This document shows, piece after piece, positions 1 through 6,179 of a DNA stretch of 6,179 bases (the stretch's first letter is position 1; every line of letters starts with the position of its first letter). Made by a program: the position numbers and the translations under genes. Origin of the DNA: Halomonas halophila (lineage in GTDB: Bacteria > Pseudomonadota > Gammaproteobacteria > Pseudomonadales > Halomonadaceae); NCBI GenBank assembly GCA_002433675.1, contig DJIP01000081.1:7581-13759 (forward strand), written 5' to 3'. The notes under the pieces are model-generated. The model searched no databases, was not told the DNA's origin, and worked only from the letters and a program-made list of their open reading frames with translations.

Positions 1-622
1 TGTTCTTGTGCGAGACGTCGAACAGACCGAATTTCTCCCAGTCGCCGCGGTACTCTTCCTCGATATCGAAGTCGGAGAACTTGATGTCGTAGGCAGGCGC
101 CACCAGCTGCACGTAGCCGCCGGCACGGAAGGCCACTTCCTCGCCTTCCGGCAGCTTCAGGTTCAGCTCCTTGATGAAGGTGGCGACGTTGGGGTTCTCG
201 ATGACCTCGCATTCCCACTTCTTGACGCCGAACACTTCCTCGGGGACCTGGATCTTCATGTCCTGCTTGACCGGTACCTGACAGGACAGGCGCCAGCCGA
301 CCTTCTTCTCACGCAGGGTGAAGTGGCTTTCCTCGGTGGGCAGGATCGAGCCGCCGCCCTCCTCGACCCGGCACTTGCACTGGGCGCAGGAGCCGCCGCC
401 GCCACAGGCAGAGGACAGGAAGATGCCGTTGGCCGCCAGGGTGTTGAGCAGCTTGCCGCCGGCCTGGGTGGTCAGGGTGTTTTCGGGATCGTCATTGATC
501 TCGATGGTCACATCGCCCGAGCTCACGAGCTTGGAGCGGGCCGCCAGGATCACCGCCGTCAGACTGATGACGATGATGGTGAACATGACGACGCCGAGCA
601 CGATGACTGTTGTATCAACCAT
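1..622 (-). CDS. nqrF: Na+-NQR subunit F, NADH dehydrogenase subunit (5' part, runs off left edge)
   Basis: NqrF is the electron entry subunit of Na+-NQR: it oxidises cytoplasmic NADH through FAD and passes electrons to a 2Fe-2S centre. I translated it directly from the ATG at 622; 207 residues are visible, about half of the roughly 408 usual for the family. Residues 4-27 form one N-terminal membrane helix. The ferredoxin-type domain follows, with C73, C79 and C82 (spacing C-x5-C-x2-C) and distal C114 as the likely cluster ligands. From about residue 130 the start of the flavin reductase domain is visible (FGVKKWEC, then FRAGGY near 166-170). The FAD- and NADH-binding motifs further on lie outside the window. 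AGGA at 633-630, 7 bases upstream, supports the start. An extra cysteine, C84, gives CxxCxC. It is the last nqr gene seen, separated from nqrE by a 63-base gap holding a hairpin. Identity is very secure. Confidence 0.97.
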   Translation of the reverse strand, partial: MVDTTVIVLGVVMFTIIVISLTAVILAARSKLVSSGDVTIEINDDPENTLTTQAGGKLLNTLAANGIFLSSACGGGGSCAQCKCRVEEGGGSILPTEESHFTLREKKVGWRLSCQVPVKQDMKIQVPEEVFGVKKWECEVIENPNVATFIKELNLKLPEGEEVAFRAGGYVQLVAPAYDIKFSDFDIEEEYRGDWEKFGLFDVSHKN

Positions 623-649
623 GTCGGTTTCCTATTGCTAGGGTTAGGG

Positions 650-681
650 CCTGCACCGAGGGCCAGAGCCCCCGGTGCAGG
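650..681 (-). other. Intercistronic stem-loop between nqrE and nqrF
   Basis: On the sequence, 650-658 (cctgcaccg) is an exact inverted repeat of 673-681. Inside it, one A/C mismatch is followed by four more pairs (660-663 with 668-671) and a CAGA tetraloop, so 13 pairs in all. It lies in the only sizeable gap of the operon, 4 bases after the nqrE stop and about 16 bases before the nqrF Shine-Dalgarno. No T-run follows it in the direction of transcription (the next bases are CCCTAACCCTAG), so it does not look like an ordinary intrinsic terminator. I infer a role in mRNA stability, processing or partial attenuation that sets NqrF dosage; this is untested. Confidence 0.7.
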
Positions 682-685
682 GCAC

Positions 686-1303
<618 letters not shown>

Positions 1304-1304
1304 G

Positions 1305-1973
1305 TTACACGGCCTCCTTCGGCTGGGTGTTTTCCTTCATCACGAACTCGTTGTCCTCGACCTGCTCCGGGTTGAGGCTACGCAGCACCCAGATGATCAG
1401 ACCGATGATGAAGAAGGCGGACGGCGGCAGCAGCAGCAGGCCGTTGGGCACATACCAGCCACCGTTCTGCACGGTTTCCAGGATGGTCACACCGAACAGG
1501 CTGCCGGAGCCGAACAGCTCGCGGAAGAAGCCGACGGTCATCAGGATGAAGCCATAGCCCAGTCCGTTGCCGACACCGTCGAGGAACGACAGCGTCGGGG
1601 TGTTGGTCATGGCAAAGCCTTCGGCGCGGCCCATCACGATGCAGTTGGTGATGATCAGACCGACGAACACCGACAGCTGCTTGGACATCTCATAGGCAAA
1701 GGCCTTGAGGATCTGGTCCACCACGATCACCAGCGAGGCGATGATGGTCATCTGCACGATGATACGGATGGAGGACGGAATGTGATTGCGGATCAGCGAG
1801 ACGAACATGCTCGAGAACGCCGTCACGAAGATCACGGCCAGACTCATGACCAGCGAGACGCTGAGGCTCGAGGTCACCGCCAGCGCCGAACAGATACCGA
1901 GGATCTGCAGGGCGATGGGGTTGTTCTTGAAGATCGGCGTCAGGATGACGCCCTTGGGAGTCGGTGCAGACAT
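1305..1973 (-). CDS. nqrD: Na+-NQR subunit D, integral membrane protein
   Basis: NqrD is the inverted-topology partner of NqrE in the membrane part of Na+-NQR and is related to RnfE. It has 222 residues, slightly longer than the 210 of Vibrio; the surplus is a polar tail after about residue 203 ([10 protein letters not shown] onward). C28 (LGICSA) and C111 ([13 protein letters not shown]) are the conserved cysteines that share the intramembrane iron-sulfur site with NqrE. The stretches [14 protein letters not shown] (128-141) and [12 protein letters not shown] (150-161) are typical of the NqrD/RnfE family. Six hydrophobic segments can be seen. The start is fixed by AAGGAG at 1986-1981, 7 bases upstream, and follows the nqrC stop by 2 bases. 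It ends in TAA one base before the nqrE ATG. Confidence 0.97.
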   Translation of the reverse strand: MSAPTPKGVILTPIFKNNPIALQILGICSALAVTSSLSVSLVMSLAVIFVTAFSSMFVSLIRNHIPSSIRIIVQMTIIASLVIVVDQILKAFAYEMSKQLSVFVGLIITNCIVMGRAEGFAMTNTPTLSFLDGVGNGLGYGFILMTVGFFRELFGSGSLFGVTILETVQNGGWYVPNGLLLLPPSAFFIIGLIIWVLRSLNPEQVEDNEFVMKENTQPKEAV

Positions 1974-1975
1974 CG

Positions 1976-2794
1976 TCAGGCTCCTTCGCTGTCGTCAGAG
2001 GGGCTGGCGTCGGCGCTGGCCTGGCTGTCCACGCCATCGCGGAAGCGCGCCAGGTAGTGACCGAAGCCTTCCTCGCTCAGCCAGAATTGCACCAGCTTGG
2101 TCACGCCGCGGCTGGTCAGGGACGCACCGGACAGGGCGTCGACCTCGGTGGACTCGCTGGCACCACCCTTCACCAGCTGGATGGCCGGCTCCATGGTGTC
2201 GCTCGAGGCGTAGATTTCCTTGCCTTCCCACTGCGCCTTCCAGCGCGGGTTGTCGACCTCGCCACCCAGGCCAGGTGTCTCGGCGTGGGAATAGAAGGTG
2301 ATCCCGCCGATGGTGTTGCCATCACCCTGCACAGACAGGTAGCCGCGCATCAGGCCCCACAGGCCCTGGCCACGAATCGGCAGCACGATCTGCTCGGGGT
2401 TGTTCTCGTCACCGACCAGATAGATGGTGGAGAACTGCTCCTGACGGCCAAGACCGGCGATGTCCTTCTCCCCGGACAGGGTGCGCGACTGGGCCGGATC
2501 CTTGGCGGCCTGGAAGCCGTCATAGGTCTCGGGATCGACCTCGTCGGTGTACTCCCCGGTGTCGAGATCGACGACCTTGGCGGTCACCGCCTGGGAGAAC
2601 TCCTTGCCGACGTCCATGCCCGGCTCGTACAGGTCGGCCACGGCCAGGATGTTGGACTTGCGGTCCAGCTCCTGGTTGCGCTCCTGGCGCGCCTTGAGCC
2701 CCACCGCCGCCGTCGACACGATGATCGAGCAGACGATACACAGGGAGAAGGCGACCGTCAGGATCTTCTTGATGGAGTTGTTACCTTGTGCCAT
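1976..2794 (-). CDS. nqrC: Na+-NQR subunit C, periplasmic FMN-binding subunit
   Basis: NqrC carries a covalently bound FMN on the periplasmic side and relays electrons towards NqrB. It has 272 residues against about 257 in Vibrio. Residues 10-33 form the single N-terminal membrane helix (with C19 and C22); the rest is the periplasmic FMN-binding domain. HAETPGLGG (170-178) is a family hallmark. The flavinylation motif is [10 protein letters not shown] (219-228). The family motif normally ends in GAT, with Thr carrying the flavin phosphate, but here the codon at 225 is TCC, giving Ser. The 20 or so residues at the C terminus (after about 253) are rich in Asp, Ser and Ala and look disordered. 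The ATG overlaps the nqrB stop in a TGATG junction, with GAGGAG at 2808-2803, 8 bases upstream. Modification would need the flavin transferase ApbE, which is not in the window. Confidence 0.97.
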   Translation of the reverse strand: MAQGNNSIKKILTVAFSLCIVCSIIVSTAAVGLKARQERNQELDRKSNILAVADLYEPGMDVGKEFSQAVTAKVVDLDTGEYTDEVDPETYDGFQAAKDPAQSRTLSGEKDIAGLGRQEQFSTIYLVGDENNPEQIVLPIRGQGLWGLMRGYLSVQGDGNTIGGITFYSHAETPGLGGEVDNPRWKAQWEGKEIYASSDTMEPAIQLVKGGASESTEVDALSGASLTSRGVTKLVQFWLSEEGFGHYLARFRDGVDSQASADASPSDDSEGA

Positions 2795-4017
2795 CAGGCG
2801 GTCTCCTCGGCCACGACAGCGGTGCGCTTGGCGCGACGCTTGATGTTGGCCTGAACAAAGAAGTGATCGATGAGCGGCGCGAACAGGTTGGCGAACAGGA
2901 TCGCCAGCATGATGCCCTCGGGGAAGGCCGGGTTGACCACGCGGATCAGTACCGTCATCACACCGATCAGGGCGCCGAAGATGAAGCGACCCGGATTGGT
3001 CATGGACGCCGACACCGGATCGGTGGCCATGAACACCATACCGAAGGCGAAGCCGCCCACCACCAGGTGCCAGTACCAGGGCATGGCGAACATGGCGTTG
3101 GTGTCGGAGCCGACCAGGTTGAGAATGGAGCTCATCGCCACCATGCCGAGGAACACGCCGGCGACGATCCGCCAGGACGCGATCTTCATGCCGATCAGCA
3201 CCACCGCCCCTATCAGGATGGCAAGCGTCGAGGTCTCACCCACGGAACCGGGGATGAAGCCAAGGAAGGCGTCCCACCAGCTGTACTGGTCCTGCAGTGC
3301 GGCCATGCCGCTCTGGTAGGCAGTAGACAGCGGCGTAGCACCGGTAAAGCCATCGGCGGCGACCCACACGGCGTCGCCGGAGATCTGCGCCGGATAGGCA
3401 AAGTACAGGAAGGCACGACCGGTCAGCGCCGGGTTGAGGAAGTTCTTGCCGGTACCACCGAAGATCTCCTTGCCGATCACCACACCAAAGGTGATGCCGA
3501 GCGCCACCTGCCACAGCGGGATGGTGGCCGGCAGGATCAGGGCATAGAGCACGGAGGTGACGAAGAAGCCTTCGTTGACCTCGTGGCCGCGCTTGATCGC
3601 GAACAGCACTTCCCAAAAGCCACCGATGACGAAGGTCACCAGGTAGATCGGGAGGAAGTAGGTAGCGCCCAGCACGAAGTTGGACCACAGGCTGCCGGCA
3701 TCGTGGCCACCGGCGAAGGTCAGCAGGATCATCTCGCGCCAGCCGCCCATGGAGTCGTAACCCGCGGCGATGGCCTCGTTGGCCTGCCAGCCGGCGTTCC
3801 ACATGCCGAAGAACATGGCCGGGAAGGTGCAGAACCACACCGTGATCATCATGCGCTTCAAGTCGATGCCGTCACGCACGTGAGCCGTGGTCTTGGTCAC
3901 GCTGGGGGGCGCATAGAAGATAGTGTCCACCGCCTCGTACAGCGGATAGAACTTCTCGTACTTGCCACCCTTGTGAAAGTGCGGCTCGAGATTGTCGAGT
4001 GTCTGTCGAATACCCAT
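2794..4017 (-). CDS. nqrB: Na+-NQR subunit B, membrane subunit with covalent FMN
   Basis: NqrB is the largest membrane subunit of Na+-NQR. It carries covalent FMN and riboflavin and takes part in Na+ transport and quinone reduction; it is related to RnfD. From the preferred start it has 407 residues, close to the family's usual length, with a soluble N-terminal segment ([12 protein letters not shown], about 46-57) and multiple membrane helices. The flavinylation motif [10 protein letters not shown] is intact, with the acceptor Thr at residue 228. [22 protein letters not shown] (182 onward) and [15 protein letters not shown] (330 onward) are highly conserved stretches. Two ATG codons lie side by side: 4020-4018, overlapping the nqrA stop, and 4017-4015. 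The second gives 7 bases to the GAGG at 4028-4025 and matches the Vibrio start (MG...), so I prefer it; choosing the first adds one Met. The gene ends in a TGATG overlap with nqrC. Confidence 0.97.
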   Translation of the reverse strand: MGIRQTLDNLEPHFHKGGKYEKFYPLYEAVDTIFYAPPSVTKTTAHVRDGIDLKRMMITVWFCTFPAMFFGMWNAGWQANEAIAAGYDSMGGWREMILLTFAGGHDAGSLWSNFVLGATYFLPIYLVTFVIGGFWEVLFAIKRGHEVNEGFFVTSVLYALILPATIPLWQVALGITFGVVIGKEIFGGTGKNFLNPALTGRAFLYFAYPAQISGDAVWVAADGFTGATPLSTAYQSGMAALQDQYSWWDAFLGFIPGSVGETSTLAILIGAVVLIGMKIASWRIVAGVFLGMVAMSSILNLVGSDTNAMFAMPWYWHLVVGGFAFGMVFMATDPVSASMTNPGRFIFGALIGVMTVLIRVVNPAFPEGIMLAILFANLFAPLIDHFFVQANIKRRAKRTAVVAEETA

Positions 4018-4031
4018 CATCAGGCCTCTTT
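4015..4031 (-). promoter_or_regulatory. nqrA-nqrB coupling junction and nqrB ribosome binding site
   Basis: Read on the minus strand, AAAGAGG (4031-4025) is followed by CCTGATGATG. The nqrA stop TGA (4022-4020) overlaps a first ATG by one base, and a second in-frame ATG follows directly. Spacing from GAGG is 4 bases to the first ATG and 7 to the second, so the second is the more likely initiator. The arrangement fits translational coupling of nqrB to nqrA. Confidence 0.65.
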
Positions 4032-5369
4032 CTCGATCATGGTGAGGTTGTCACGCAGGATGGGACCGTACTCATACTTGCCCGGGCACACATAGGTGCA
4101 CAGCGCCAGGTCTTCTTCATCCAGTTCGAGGCAGCCGAGCTCCATCGCCGACTCGATGTCGCCGACGATCAGCGAACGCAAGAGCTGCGTGGGCATGATG
4201 TCCAGCGGCATCACCTTTTCATACGCACCCACCGGCACCATGGCGCGCTCGGAGCCATTGGTCGAGGTGGTCGGCGCATAGTCGCGCAGGCCCTTCAGGC
4301 TCGACAGGTAGATACCGAGCACCGAGTGACGGTTGGCACCCGGCGACAGCCAGCCCATGAAGGCACGCTTGTTGCCCTCTTCCAGCAGGGTGATCTGGTT
4401 GTGGAAGCGGCCCAGGTAGCGCAGGCTGCCTTCGGCGGTGAAGCCGGAGAACACGCCTCCGCTGATGACGCGGGTGTCATCGGCGGACTTGATCTCGTGA
4501 TCCAGCAGTTCGTCGGTGCTGGCACCCACGCGGGTACGCACCAGACGCGGACGCTCGGCACGCGGGCCACCCACGGCGACCACACGGCTCAAGTCCAGCT
4601 TGCCTTCGCTGAACAGCTTGCCGAAGGCGATCACGTCCTGATAGCCGATGTGCCAGACGCGACGCTGCAGCGACACCGGGGACAGAAAGTGAATATGGGT
4701 ACCAACCAGGCCCGCAGGATGGGGACCGGCGAAACTCTCGTGGTGGACGCCCTTGACCTTGGTGCCCGGAATCTGGGCATCGGTGGCGGTGCACAGGAAC
4801 ACCTTGCCCTCGGTCAGTCGGCCCAGCACCTTGAGGCCATCCTCGAACGCCTCGGCCTGCTCGTTGATGACCAGCGACGGATCAGCGGCCAGCGGCTGGG
4901 TGTCGATGGCGGTGACAAAGATGTCGGTGGGTACGGCGTCGGGCGCCGGGGTCCGCGAGAACGGGCGAGTGCGCAGTGCGGTCCACAGACCGGACTCCAC
5001 CAGTTGGTCGACCACGGTCTGGCGCTCGAGGGACTCGAGCGCATCACGACCATGGGCCGTGAAGGACTCGGCCTCAGCACTGTCGTCGACCTTGATCACC
5101 ACCGACAGGAGCCTGCGCTTTTCCCCGCGATTGATCGCCACTACTTCACCCGAGGCCGGCGAGGTAAAGCGCACGCCCTCGATCTTCTTGTCGGTGAACA
5201 GTAATTGGCCCAGCTTGACCTTGTCCCCCTCCTTGACCTCCATGGTCGGCTTCATGCCGATATAGTCGGTCCCCAGGAGCGCCACGTGGCGCACCGGTCG
5301 CGCATCCTCGATACGCTGCTCCGGCGCTCCCGTGATGGGGAGATCCAGGCCTTTCTTGACTTCGATCAT
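4020..5369 (-). CDS. nqrA: Na+-NQR subunit A
   Basis: NqrA is the cytoplasmic peripheral subunit of Na+-NQR, homologous to the N-terminal part of RnfC, and has been linked to ubiquinone and inhibitor binding. It has 449 residues against about 446 in Vibrio. The N terminus ([13 protein letters not shown]) matches the family start closely and no in-frame upstream start is nearby, so the ATG at 5369 is well supported. A biotinyl/lipoyl-like region lies near 40-95 ([14 protein letters not shown], then [13 protein letters not shown]). [12 protein letters not shown] (127-138), GPHPAG (215-220), [11 protein letters not shown] (243-253) and the C-terminal [20 protein letters not shown] (416-435; C424 and C428) are conserved blocks. 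The Shine-Dalgarno is weak (GGCGAG, only about 3 bases from the ATG), unlike the strong sites of the later genes. It is the first gene of the operon, behind its own promoter. Confidence 0.98.
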   Translation of the reverse strand: MIEVKKGLDLPITGAPEQRIEDARPVRHVALLGTDYIGMKPTMEVKEGDKVKLGQLLFTDKKIEGVRFTSPASGEVVAINRGEKRRLLSVVIKVDDSAEAESFTAHGRDALESLERQTVVDQLVESGLWTALRTRPFSRTPAPDAVPTDIFVTAIDTQPLAADPSLVINEQAEAFEDGLKVLGRLTEGKVFLCTATDAQIPGTKVKGVHHESFAGPHPAGLVGTHIHFLSPVSLQRRVWHIGYQDVIAFGKLFSEGKLDLSRVVAVGGPRAERPRLVRTRVGASTDELLDHEIKSADDTRVISGGVFSGFTAEGSLRYLGRFHNQITLLEEGNKRAFMGWLSPGANRHSVLGIYLSSLKGLRDYAPTTSTNGSERAMVPVGAYEKVMPLDIMPTQLLRSLIVGDIESAMELGCLELDEEDLALCTYVCPGKYEYGPILRDNLTMIEKEA

Positions 5370-5435
5370 AGACTCGCCCAGTTGATGGATCGTAGATAAT
5401 GGACGGAGGTTCGGTGGAAATGAGAGGAATTCTTG

Positions 5436-5473
5436 TTATAAGCCACGCATCACCAGTCACGCCGAGGCGACAT
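5436..5473 (-). other. Two very short overlapping ORFs in the nqr leader
   Basis: In the predicted leader, ATG at 5473 opens a seven-codon frame (MSPRRDW) ending in TGA at 5452-5450. A second ATG overlaps that stop in a TGATG junction and encodes MRGL before TAA at 5438-5436. GGGGTGG lies about 5 bases before the first ATG and could serve as a weak ribosome binding site. ORFs this short occur by chance, so this is recorded as a possible leader peptide pair, not a called gene. Confidence 0.2.
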
Positions 5474-5498
5474 CGAACCACCCCGAAAAATCCCCAGC

Positions 5499-5527
5499 AT
5501 TATAAAGACAAGCCAGTGGATTGACCA
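5499..5527 (-). promoter_or_regulatory. Sigma-70-type promoter of the nqr operon
   Basis: On the minus strand, TGGTCA (5527-5522; 4 of 6 matches to TTGACA) is followed by exactly 17 bases and then a perfect TATAAT (5504-5499). Transcription would start near 5492, leaving a leader of about 120 bases before nqrA. It lies between the terminator of the preceding gene and nqrA, where an operon promoter is expected. Weaker AT-rich alternatives occur nearer the gene (TATAAC at 5440-5435), but none has a good partner at -35. Confidence 0.7.
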
Positions 5528-5540
5528 CATGATCGAACGT

Positions 5541-5561
5541 CGCAGAACTGCGTGATTCTGC
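5541..5561. promoter_or_regulatory. Palindromic element upstream of the nqr promoter (possible operator)
   Basis: Two inverted repeats overlap here: cgcag-aa-ctgcg (5541-5552, perfect) and gcagaa-N8-ttctgc (5542-5547 with 5556-5561). They fall at about -50 to -70 relative to the predicted start of nqr transcription, a usual place for an activator or a looping repressor. I do not recognise it as the site of a particular regulator. Confidence 0.35.
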
Positions 5562-5580
5562 ATAACCACCTTCCGCCTAA

Positions 5581-5618
5581 ACAGAAAAACCCCTTGCCAA
5601 ACAAGGTTGACAAGGGGT
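5581..5618 (-). terminator. Rho-independent terminator after the GAPDH gene
   Basis: Read on the minus strand, ACCCCTTG (5618-5611) pairs perfectly with CAAGGGGT (5596-5589) around a 14-base loop, and the stem runs straight into TTTTT then CTGTTT. A competing shorter stem (CCTTG 5606-5602 with CAAGG 5596-5592) uses the same 3' arm. The element begins 45 bases after the GAPDH stop and lies upstream of the nqr promoter, so it separates the two transcription units. Confidence 0.88.
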
Positions 5619-5663
5619 ATTCGAGCGACCTCAACGCGAGACCCTGGCCTCGCTCGGCACGGA

Positions 5664-6179
5664 CTAGGTGTGGCGCGGCAGCTTGCAGAAGGCCACGTTG
5701 GAGATCTGCTGCAGGATACGAATCACCTGGCAGCTGTAGCCGAACTCGTTGTCGTACCACACGTAGACCACCGCGTGGCGCCCCTGGGCGATGGTCGCCT
5801 TGGCATCGACGATGCCGGCGTGACGGTTGCCGACGAAGTCGGTGGAGACCACCTCCGGCGAGTCGACAAAGTCGATCTGCTTCTGGAAGGCCGAGTCGAT
5901 GGACATACGGCGCAGGTAGTCATTGAGCGACTCGGCGTCGGTCTCGCGCTCGAGCGACAGGTTGAGGATCGCCATCGACACATTGGGCGTCGGCACGCGG
6001 ATCGCGTTGCCGGTCAGCTTGCCACCCAGCTCCGGCAGTGCCTTGGACACCGCCTTGGCGGCACCGGTCTCGGTCAGCACCATGTTCAGCGGTGCACTGC
6101 GTCCGCGACGGTCACCCTTGTGGTAGTTGTCGATCAGGTTCTGATCGTTGGTGTAGGAGTGAACGGTCTCGACGTGGCC
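5664..6179 (-). CDS. gap: Glyceraldehyde-3-phosphate dehydrogenase, C-terminal part (runs off right edge)
   Basis: This is NAD(P)-dependent GAPDH, which converts glyceraldehyde 3-phosphate to 1,3-bisphosphoglycerate. The last 171 codons plus TAG are visible; the frame continues past the right edge, so the N-terminal NAD domain and the active-site cysteine are not seen. ETVHSYTNDQNLID at the start of the fragment contains the His (fragment residue 7) that corresponds to the catalytic histidine of the family. KGDRRGRSAPLN (21-32), TGNAIRVPTPNVS (56-68, with the phosphate-binding Arg at 61) and WYDNEFGYS (141-149) are standard C-terminal domain motifs. The Y-T-N-D-Q and D-N-Y-H-K-G-D-R-R pattern resembles the longer GAPDH class of about 450-480 residues that I recall from Pseudomonas and Vibrio more than the classical GapA, but the length cannot be measured here. 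It has its own terminator and is probably not cotranscribed with nqr. Confidence 0.93.
   Translation of the reverse strand, partial: GHVETVHSYTNDQNLIDNYHKGDRRGRSAPLNMVLTETGAAKAVSKALPELGGKLTGNAIRVPTPNVSMAILNLSLERETDAESLNDYLRRMSIDSAFQKQIDFVDSPEVVSTDFVGNRHAGIVDAKATIAQGRHAVVYVWYDNEFGYSCQVIRILQQISNVAFCKLPRHT

Noticed and set aside
2788..4095. Long plus-strand ORF of 435 codons antisense to nqrB
   Set aside because: Same shadow effect: low-complexity His/Glu/Gly-rich translation, fully covered by the real gene.
3999..5204. Plus-strand ORF of 401 codons antisense to nqrA
   Set aside because: Fully overlaps a secure nqrA reading frame and shows no family motif.
5146..5481. Minus-strand 111-codon ORF starting in the nqr leader and overlapping the start of nqrA
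   Set aside because: Its coding stretch is mostly the alternate frame of nqrA, and it has no domain.
5370..5663. Intergenic region checked for tRNA, small RNA, repeats or mobile element ends
   Set aside because: Beyond the terminator, promoter, palindrome and mini-ORFs already listed I see no cloverleaf, repeat array or insertion-sequence end.
5500..5760. Minus-strand 86-codon ORF crossing the GAPDH end, the terminator and the promoter
   Set aside because: It runs through a clear intrinsic terminator and the -10 element and overlaps the GAPDH frame; the translation has no recognisable features.

Overview
The window is an almost complete nqr operon, encoding the Na+-translocating NADH:quinone oxidoreductase (Na+-NQR). 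All its genes are on the minus strand, so transcription runs from high to low coordinates. High GC, strongly biased codon use and the protein sequences point to a marine or halophilic gammaproteobacterium. A Halomonas- or Pseudomonas-like relative is my best guess, but the window alone does not fix the genus.

Layout in transcription order. At the right edge is the C-terminal part of a glyceraldehyde-3-phosphate dehydrogenase gene (6179-5664), closed by a clear intrinsic terminator (5618-5581). Next is a 294-base intergenic region with a good sigma-70 promoter (TGGTCA, 17-base spacer, TATAAT), a palindromic element just upstream of it, and a leader of about 120 bases. Then come nqrA (5369-4020), nqrB (4017-2794), nqrC (2794-1976), nqrD (1973-1305), nqrE (1303-686) and the 5' part of nqrF (622 to the left edge). 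nqrA to nqrE are packed with gaps or overlaps of 0-2 bases, the arrangement expected for translational coupling. The only real gap inside the operon is 63 bases between nqrE and nqrF, and it holds a strong hairpin.

How the genes work together. NqrF oxidises NADH and passes electrons through its FAD and 2Fe-2S centre. They continue through the intramembrane Fe-S site formed by NqrD and NqrE and the covalent flavins of NqrC and NqrB, then to ubiquinone, while Na+ is pumped out. The cofactor motifs are visible: the 2Fe-2S cysteines of NqrF, one cysteine pair each in NqrD and NqrE, and the TGAT flavinylation motif of NqrB. The main deviation is that NqrC has Ser instead of Thr at the expected flavin-accepting position. 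The assembly factors ApbE and NqrM are not in the window.

I see no undescribed system here. The points worth a second look are the NqrC acceptor serine, the nqrE-nqrF hairpin, and the architecture of the promoter and leader.
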